DNA from: Isoetes taiwanensis
Taxonomy: Eukaryota > Streptophyta > Lycopodiopsida > Isoetales > Isoetaceae
DNA: 64,000 bases
Direction: 5' to 3'
NCBI GenBank assembly: GCA_021234155.1
Contig: JAJEKV010000021.1
Coordinates: 17,533,710 to 17,597,709 of the forward strand
Shown: piece after piece, positions 56,418 through 64,000 of the stretch
How the letters are laid out: every line of letters begins with the position of its first letter
Numbering within the stretch: the first letter of the stretch is position 1
The notes under the pieces: generated by a model
What the model was told of the DNA's origin: nothing
Databases searched by the model: none
The model's input: only the letters and a program-made list of their open reading frames with translations
Translations under genes and position numbers: made by a program

Positions 56418-59338
56418 CAGAATTCATGTGGTTGATGAGTAAAAGCATCGAAACTTCTCAATCTTTCTTTTCTCACCTCTTTGGGCAATGTAGCTTAGTT
56501 ACATTCTAAGTTCCATTGTTCAAAGAGGCATGAAAGCAAGATTTGGGAATGCGCGATCCTTTCACTGATGTTCCTTGATGCATCTGATGGTTCTTGCCAT
56601 GCTATACGCCACTGTGTATGGACAATACAGTTGATCGTGGGCCTTGTGAACCTTCCTTAACCATCAGCCCTTCACATGCAAAGATTACTTTGGAGCAAGA
56701 TTCTGTAGCACGCGAAGGGACAAACCGTAACGGAAGTCAATAGGGTGCAGTGGTTGCAAAGGGAGGTTTTCAAGGTACTAAGGTTGACTAAAGTACGCCA
56801 TCATCAACAGTGGATCGTGTATCTTGTGAACCCTCGTGGTCATCACAATCATCTCGACTAGTCTGTGGTTGTTTGGCCCCTTGGCATGCGTAGATTACTT
56901 CTCATCAGAAGATTTTGTGGCATATGAGGGGGCAAGCAACAACAGAAGTCAAGATGGTTCTAATGCTGCGAGGGTTCTCAAAGCACTTAGGTCGAATGTT
57001 GAACCCGAATGTCACGTATGTGGATCATGTATCGTGTGAACCCTTCTCCGGCTCCAACTAACATGTGTATGGCAGCCTTCTCAAATTCCTGTGTACTTAA
57101 AACTTAGTTGTTTTCAAGCTTTCACGTGTCATGGACTCTCACTTAGGAATTGTGCTTTCAATATGCAATATACTTCTTATCTAGAGGAAAATATAGCTTA
57201 TTGTATAGATCTAGGTGATAGAAGATCCTATTGTCAGTTCAGATTCTTCCATAGTTTCAATTCCAATTTCTTTTTTGTCCCTTAGGGGGGAAGTAATTTT
57301 AAACATGTTATTTGCTTTTGAGCCAGACATGAGGAAGTAAGACGGAGGAAAGCAGGGTTGGTGATTCATGCATTAAGACTTTTCATATTAAATGAATCCA
57401 TGAATTGGAAGTCTTGCACAACCCGTATGGTGCAGAGTCCAAACAGCTTTATTTGTCCAAAATGGTCCTGCATGATGGCACTTGTTTTGGCGAGAAACTA
57501 TGGAAGGAATTCAAACAAAAGGGTATCAAACATTATATTCTTGTATTTCTTGAACTTTTTTATTTTGTTTGTGTGGTCAAAGGTGATACTGGACTACTAC
57601 AGATAAAATTGGAATACTGCAAGTGGAGGCAAGCTGTCTGCATGTGAAGCTGTGGTACATTTTTTCATATTGTCAACAAGTTTCTCCTCTGCTTTGCGGG
57701 ATGGAGTGCATTACTTGGAGAGTGCGACATGCTTCAAAAGAATGTTGCCTATTTAATACAATTCATCAACTACTTGTTTTTTTTGCAGGTTTATGAAGTT
57801 AAGTCCAGTTGACTTCACCATGAGATACGAACTTTAAGTGTTGTGGAACCCAGGGAATATTTTCTAAGCCAGATAGGTTCTTGCATTTGAAGCTGGAAGT
57901 ACAACATCAGAGTAAACACAATTTCAACAGATACCCTTTCTATGTGATTCCTTGGTGGATAAATTATGCAGCTAAAATGTGCTTAACTTGCATTTTCCAG
58001 GGCCCTAAAGAAGCAGAGTAACTAAACCTATAGGGCTTATTGATGACATGATAAACTCTTCAAATGTCAATGCTCCTTCACAAAGGGAGCTTCAAGCAGG
58101 TAGGTCTTCACCTTTGTGAATTATAAATGAGAAACGTACGTAAGCAATCCAAATTTTTTAATTTATAAAGGGCAGATGTAGGGGATGCAGCATATTTTCT
58201 ATCATCCTCATTGACGTCTGCAATCACATGAACAGATGTGGACAATGGTCTACATGCAATGGGTCTGGGATCGTTATGTGCACGAAAAGAGATAACATGA
58301 TGTCTTATTTTAGTAGGTCATGACTAGCGCACATCTTACTAACAAAATATAACCTAGTTACAACACTTCAAAAAATGATGCAGATTGTGGTGTCATGGAG
58401 TTGGTACTAATAATGCATCTGTGTTGCAAACATGCCAAAAACTCTACGAAGTTCTGCAAACCAGTCATCACAAATCCAAATGCACGAATAATAATAAGAA
58501 GAAGAAGAACCAGACATGCATATATAACATCTTGAAAGTTGTTAGAAATGTGCAAATGGAAAATCACATGACATCTTTCTTGCATTTGCCCAACAATAAG
58601 AGCTTATAATCCATTATTCCAGTTGTTTGTTCTTATTTTAAAGCATTGTGTTAGATAGCACCATTTCCTAGGAGCTCTAGAACTTTTGTTGGACAAAATT
58701 ATTTTGGTTTATATAGTTTTATCATCTTCATGAGCATCCTACAATGGTATTACCACTTAAGTTGACCTTGCATTTGGTATGGTTTGCAATCTAGTCCAAC
58801 ATCTTTGTTTGAAGTTCATGCTTCCTAAACATGCCATTTATTCTTTGTATTGCAATTAAATAAATCTACATGTAAAAATCAGAGAGAAATTGGATTTTGA
58901 TGCTCACCTTCCACACATCTCTTCTTATACTGATACAGCTAATTACATGGACAAATCATTTGAATGGGCTAATGAACCTATATGACAAAGAAACTATGGC
59001 TCTTACTAGGATTTTGGTTAAGACTATCTTTTGCTTATTCAACTAAGCTCTACTATGGGCAACGAACAATAGTAAGATGTCCAAAGATATAATAGATATG
59101 TTCTAAAAGTTGCATGAGTTCACAAAGAGCCCCGTATCTTTCTTGTATTTGCCATGACCCCACTTGCTACAACATGGGAGGAGCTTTGTTGGAAAAACTG
59201 ATTTTGGGCCTATTCTAAAGTTGTTGATTAGATATTGGATACAGGAATCATACCCTGTAGGTAGTCACACCTTAAGGCATGAACTTCCAGATTCAGCTTT
59301 TTTTTAATTTAATCCATGCCCGAATACATCTAATGTCT
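56418..59338. other. intergenic; 0.2-kb degenerate tandem repeat
   Basis: 56625-57030 contains about two diverged units of roughly 200 bp; shared words include TGGATCRTGTATCKTGTGAACC and AGATTACTT..AAGATT.TGT. A short open stretch around 57405-57560 ('ESKQLYLSKMVLHDGTCFGE') looks protein-like but is not recognised. Nothing else is supported. Confidence 0.4.
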
Positions 59339-60319
59339 TAAGGAGGATGTTTGAAGCTTGGAATGCAGCTGCACTGTGCTATAGGCCCCCAATTCTTGAT
59401 GCAAAATGCAAGGACATTCATTTCTTTTGGCATCCTGGAGTAATACAAAGCAGGCCTTAAACATCCACAGAAGTATATGCAGTGGCATAATGCAGGAATC
59501 AGGAAGATTGAAGATTTGAGACAGGGTGAATCAGCATGGAAGAATTGGGAGGAAATAACATTAGTCACGAAAGGTTCACAGCTGGATAAAGAAATCTATG
59601 AGCTTATTATGGATAAGGTAGGGTGCTATGATGAATTATGTGAAAGCTCAAACCAATGGCAATTTAAGGGCAAAGAAACATATACAGTAAGAGAGATATA
59701 TAAATGCTTGGTCAGACGTAAACCCTCCAAAGCTACACAACTTTGGAACTGCAGGGAAAAAAGGCTAGCTACTGTATGTGCCACTGGTTGGAATAATTAC
59801 ACAGCAAACAAGATCAAAACCTTTGGCTGGCTGATTCTCCACCAGAGTCTAACCACAAATCACAGAAGAGCAAAATTTGATAACTCTATCTCTGAAACTT
59901 GTCCTTTAGGATGTGGAGAATTTGAGTCTTCTAACCATGTGTTCCTCTGTCCTAAGATTCAGGAATTCTGGAGTTGGGCTGCACAGGTAAATAAAGGAGC
60001 TCCGGGAGAATCAAGTATGCTAGAGTTCCTGAATTCTGGCAACAGGTTACTTAATACTACTAGATCTCTATGTTGTTGGGCAATTTGGAAACACAGAAAT
60101 AGGACTACTATTGAAAAGAGGGCTCCAAATTTGATATGGTTAAAGCAGGTCTTCTTGAGCTCTTTGGCAGATTCAGCCATTGCACACAGGGCAGCAAAAG
60201 GACAGGGATATGACAAAGAGTGGCATGTCATTGGCAAATTCCAAGGGGTACATGAATTTTTTGTACTGAATCTAACTATTAATGATGTTGTTTTACACAG
60301 ATGCAGTCAGGAGACTTAA
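59339..60319 (+). mobile_element. L1-like LINE ORF2 C-terminal fragment
   Basis: Plus-strand frame (59477-60319), preceded by a related piece from 59339 ('FFWHPGVIQ' in a broken frame). It shows 'WHNAGIRKIEDLRQGE', 'SNQWQFKGKETYTVREIYKC', 'NKIKTFGWLILHQSLTT', and the zf-RVT Cys/His cluster 'CPLGCGEFESSNHVFLCPK', then 'CCWAIWKHRNRTTIEKR'. This is the typical tail of plant L1 ORF2. RT and endonuclease are missing, so it is a 5'-truncated insertion. No clear poly(A) or target duplication was recognised. Confidence 0.8.
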
Positions 60320-60671
60320 CAGAGTTGGGACAGCCGACAGGGAGATGGGAGTGGCATATGATTCTGAGGATGAGTTTGCAGCGCTCTCTAAGAGTGAGGA
60401 AGAAGATATGTTCATTCAACTAAAGCAGGAAATGATCCATGCTTCAGCCATCAAAAAAGTGCTCAACAGGCCAGATGCATGGAGACACAACAACCTGAGA
60501 CCATACTTTATGAATTTGTATCATAAGTGGGAGCAGAAACGAGAAGCTCATGTGTTAGTGTTGCTGGATTTCACCAACTATCCAGCAGAAAAACTTGATC
60601 TGATCCTGAACATACTTGGAAGAAGAAGAGTTTCAGATCTCACAATGCAAGATCTGATTGAGGCCCAGTAA
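60282..60671 (+). other. unrecognised 129-residue open frame after the LINE tail
   Basis: Overlaps the end of the LINE frame in another phase and continues 350 bp further. It is charged and helix-prone ('YDSEDEFAALSKSEEEDMFI', 'NLRPYFMNLYHKWEQKREAH', 'LDLILNILGRRRVSDLTMQD'). It could be a further part of the retroelement reached by splicing (a TTACACAG acceptor-like site is at 60293-60300) or a flanking gene fragment. No family is assigned. Confidence 0.35.
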
Positions 60672-61453
60672 CTCTATGTCATCATTATCCTCTTCAAAAC
60701 TGCTATTATTATATCTTTAATGCATTTTGATAACACTAGAAGTTGCAAATAACACGATCACTTGTGCATGTACAAATTTTGAAATGTTGCAAGGAACTAA
60801 ACTAAATATAGCTTTTTTACTATAAGAAATTGTGATATCGTAATGACCACTAGGCTTAAATTATGGCATTATTCTGTTAAAATTATATGACATAAATTTT
60901 CTCCTGAGTTTACGGAGCGGCGCCGCTTGCCCTGTTCTACAGTTTTTTTCTTTTAGGATTTCCCTTCCTCTGTTCCAGAGTTTATTTTTGCAGAGGTGCG
61001 TTTATTTTTGCAGAGGTGCGCCGGAACTTGCAGAGGAGCTTGCTTGTCCGGTTCCAGAGTTTGTTTTGCAGAGGAACTTGCACAAGGAAGCTCTCTTCCC
61101 GTGGTACAAAGATTTTTTTGCAGAAAAGCTTACCGGAGCACAGAATGATTGAAGACGACTCCTTCCTTGATCTGCAAATGAGCATGTTTCTGAAAGTCTT
61201 CAGTTATAACCAGTTATGCAACCTTGGCCGATTCTTCAAAAAAATCCATGTTCTTCCCTGCAGCCGCTTCTTGAGCGTAGAAGATCACATAAATCTACCA
61301 TGTTTTTTGAAGACTTAATAAGACATTTCATCTCAGCTCTAAAACCGATCAAAATCAGAAAGAACCTGTCCTCAACTCAAGCTTCTATTCACGCAAAGAT
61401 CCGCCAGAACAGAGAAGAGTGGTGGAAATTTAAGCCTAGTGGTCATTACGTCC
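60672..61453. other. no gene seen
   Basis: Short repeats of TTTATTTTTGCAGAGGTGCG at about 60982-61021. Nothing else. Confidence 0.45.
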
Positions 61454-61610
61454 GGGAAAATTCACCTCTCGAAAAATTCTCTCGGGAATATTCCCTCGGC
61501 AGCGCCGCCAGACTTCGGCGTGGCAAGGGCTTACCGCCGCCTGGCCGCCTCGTCTGGCGGCGCCGCCTCGGGAAATTCCCTCGAGGAATTTTCTCGAGGT
61601 GAATTTTCCC
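61454..61610. mobile_element. 157-bp fold-back element
   Basis: GGGAAAATTCACCTC at the left end and GAGGTGAATTTTCCC at the right end start inverted arms of about 60-65 bp that continue through TCGGGAATATTCCCTCGGCAG-like text into a GC-rich GGCGCCGCC centre. Non-coding, MITE-like. The target duplication is unclear. Confidence 0.7.
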
Positions 61611-62172
61611 TAGTACATAACGTTAGGGCGAGTGCATTTCAGCAAATTTATGACCAGATTACATTCGATATTGCACCATTCATACAATGCTCAGCAACTT
61701 TTTCCACTCGTTCAATAATTTCAACAGCTCTAGAGGTTCAAAGGATGCCTCTAGTATAACTCTCTATGAAGGATACACAGAATTGCACAAGTTATATTCT
61801 TGTCACATCCTTTACAAAGGACAAGGAGTGAGACATTACAATTTGCAACCTATGCCCATTCCACGTCCGTTCACACTTTCAAAGAGCATGAAATATACCA
61901 ACTAATAAAACCCATCATGGTCCGTGTCCAACCAACTCTACCTTCCCTCGTAGTTTCTTTTCTCACTAACTTCCTTCTCTTCGTTCATCTCACCCCAAGC
62001 CTGCCCTACTGCTAGTTTTTTTTTTTTTTTTTTTTTTTTTGTCTATTTTGTTTTCACCGTCCCACACCACTAAATGCTTCCACACATTATGACCATCTCT
62101 TCGGCATGCCATGCTTTGGTTTCGTGGCAAAAAAAATTGGTCCTCCCACATCCAAATAATGCTTCCATCACA
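61611..62172. other. no gene seen
   Basis: Contains a 22-nt T run at 62019-62040. It is the 3' flank of the P450 gene on the opposite strand. Confidence 0.45.
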
Positions 62173-63871
62173 TTATGACCACCTCTCAACAATAAGTGGC
62201 ATGCCATGCTTCGGCTTCATGGTAAATTTGATCACTGGATTGTGCCGATAGTTTTGAGACAAGTGAAATTTGAACCTTGTCAAAATAAGAGCAAGTACAA
62301 CTTTGGCTTCCATCATAGCAAATGTTTGTCCAACACAATTTCTGGGACCAGCTGAAAAGGGCATGAATCCCATTGGATGCTTGCAAGCATTTGCAACACC
62401 TTTTTCAAACCGAGCCGGATTAAATTCAGTTGCATCTGTACCCCATAAAGATGGATCATGATGAAATGCAAGAATGGGAATGGTGGATCCAACACCCTCT
62501 GGAATAAACAATTTACCAACGTGCATATCTTTAAAAGCTCCTTTAACAAGAAAGGGTACTGGAGGATACAATCTTAGGCTTTCATTGATCACCATTGTCA
62601 CCTGTCAACGTTTCAAATAACAAAGGCATCATCAGAAAACATAAAGTCTACATGGAGATACACGCTTTGTTTGTGACAACTTACTGTCTTTAGCTTTCCA
62701 AGCATGTCAGCGCTAGGCACAGCACCGTTACAGATTTCTTGTACCTCACTACGCGCCTGATCCTGCCACAAAGTGTGCTTGGCTAACAGCATTAGAGTCC
62801 AAGTTAACAAGGTGGATGTTGTTTCATGGCCAGCAAAATAGAATGTCTTGCATTCTTCTATCAACTTATTGTTATCAAAACTTCCATGCGACTTCTCACC
62901 ACCAATTGCCTCTGTTAGCATAAGCCCCAAAAGGTCATTTCCATTATCAGCATTGTTTGCAGAGTCCCTCCTTGCCTTAACCAGTTCTTTAAGAATGGTA
63001 TTTAATTCCTTCTTCAATTTCCATATCTGCATATTGTTAACAGTTGGAAGCAACCTAAAAAGGAAACACATGTTCATGTGAAACATCTTACTTAGGAGCA
63101 AAAAAGCACGATATCATGCATACGGAAATCATTGAAAAGTCTGGTTTTCAATATACTCACAGTCTTTAAGAAGGCATTATATGAAGAGATATATCTCTAG
63201 CAATGCTTAACAACTGAAAGCCAAGGAAGATTATGCCTTCTTAGCACCTATTATACCTGTGTATCAGAACTTGTGGAGTAAATGCAAGTCAAGAGGCAAG
63301 GATGTCCGCCGTACTTTACCTATCTATCTTCCATGGTACAAGACTTACAGAGACAAGTAAGTCCTTTAGCATTTTACATATCTATTTTTCAAGAGTATCA
63401 TTATGGCAGCTAGAGGAAAAGAGTTCATCAAGCCCTGCAAGTTCTGACGTATCTATTTTCATAGCATAAGAGGCAAGGAAAGACCCAAGAGGCAAAGAAA
63501 CACTTTACATATCAATCCTCCATAGTGCAAGATTATGCAGGTTAAGTGGCAAAGAAGCCATGAGTATTTTGCTACACTAAGGTTACGAGAACAAATAATT
63601 AAAGGGGAAAAAAGGAATGTTACCTTTTGCCAGGAATCCAATCCAGCTGCTTGGTTCTACGAACAAGAAGTTCAAGAGTCTGCAAATGTTCAAAAACCTT
63701 CTCTCCCTTCTTATAGCTGCTTCCAAATGCAGTGTGAGATATAACATCTGCAGTCAGGCGTATTACATGGTCTGAAACATCAATTTCTGCCTCAGACCCC
63801 TGCTTGTCAATAGCCATTTCCCACTCTTCCAACATCTTTAAGGTGCAATCTGCCATGGTCCCAACCATTGC
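62173..63871 (-). CDS. cytochrome P450, CYP72 clan, 3' exons (5' part outside the window)
   Basis: Three exons on the minus strand: 63871-63624, 63054-62685 and 62601-62173. All have GT-AG borders and matching phases; 348 residues are visible, compared with about 510-530 for a whole enzyme. Upstream exons lie beyond 64000. Motifs: 'VSDHVIRLTADVISHTAFGS', 'IPGKRLLPT' across the first junction, I-helix 'FAGHETTSTLLTW', ExxR 'NESLRLYPPVPF' just after the second junction, PERF-like 'FNPARF', and the heme-binding loop 'FMPFSAGPRNCVGQTFAMME' with the axial Cys. The order and wording fit the CYP72 clan (CYP72/709/721/734-like), ER-anchored monooxygenases that oxidise hormones, terpenoids or fatty acids; the substrate cannot be told from sequence. 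The reading frame is clean, so it is likely functional. Confidence 0.9.
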
Positions 63872-64000
63872 CTGTCAAGGAAAGAAAAAGAAAATAAACA
63901 TGCATTCACCATCGCATAAAGACCTTAATGTCTACGAGAAAAAAAACAATTTAAAATGATCAAACTGGGAGCAAGCTCATGCAAATGTAATATCATAAAG

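Noticed and set aside
57405-57647. Protein-coding exon ('ESKQLYLSKMVLHDGTCFGE')
   Set aside because: Plausible composition, but no known family, start context or splice partner.

Overview
This window looks like nuclear DNA of a land plant. It holds spliced genes with GT-AG introns, a plant-type G-lectin receptor kinase, a CYP72-clan cytochrome P450, LRR-receptor-kinase and GH9 endoglucanase fragments, and many nested DNA transposons and LINEs. Gene density is low and repeats dominate. The transposase types and the lack of long angiosperm-style LTR arrays hint at a non-angiosperm (fern-, lycophyte- or gymnosperm-like) genome, but this is only a weak inference.

Layout. 1-3.7 kb: no convincing gene. 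3.7-10 kb: a dead, inverted copy of the receptor kinase at 40.7 kb, broken by small deletions and by at least two transposon insertions in the coding region, with a further element in its upstream region. 10.1-11.5 kb: a long-TIR, Pack-MULE-like element carrying a decayed two-finger C2H2 gene. 12-25 kb: miniature elements, a 3.85-kb non-autonomous CACTA element (15477-19327, TSD TAG), a regularly spaced array of the palindrome CTATGCGCGCATAG, and a GH9/LRR-RLK fragment chimera. 25-27 kb: simple-sequence arrays and a gypsy reverse-transcriptase scrap.

27170-34222 is the most striking locus: a 7,053-bp DNA transposon with 29-bp terminal inverted repeats and a 4-bp ATAA duplication. It carries two convergent genes. 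The minus-strand gene is a multi-exon DDE-type transposase that is now frameshifted. The plus-strand gene can be spliced (four exons, all frames compatible) into one 862-residue protein with a new N-terminal region, a coiled coil, a RING-H2 finger, a charged linker and a C-terminal FCP1/SCP-like HAD phosphatase domain. A transposon-encoded RING-phosphatase fusion is not an arrangement I know.

35-40 kb: tandem duplications and repeats. 40715-43102: the intact single-exon G-type lectin (SD2-5-like) receptor kinase, the best gene in the window. 44.5-46.1 kb: a decayed non-LTR retrotransposon with a 5'-truncated LINE tail nested inside it. 47.5-49.5 kb: a 0.9-kb duplication around an ABC-transporter exon scrap. 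50.7-55.0 kb: a 5'-truncated L1-like LINE bounded by TCATAAGC repeats, itself interrupted by a 737-bp CACTA element (TSD AAC). 55.1-56.4 kb: a transposon-type pseudogene. 59.3-60.3 kb: another L1 tail. 62173 to the right edge: the 3' exons of a P450 gene that continues out of the window.

Only three loci look able to make an ordinary protein: the receptor kinase, the P450 and the transposon-borne RING-FCP1 gene. The rest is mainly a record of transposition, gene-fragment capture and decay.
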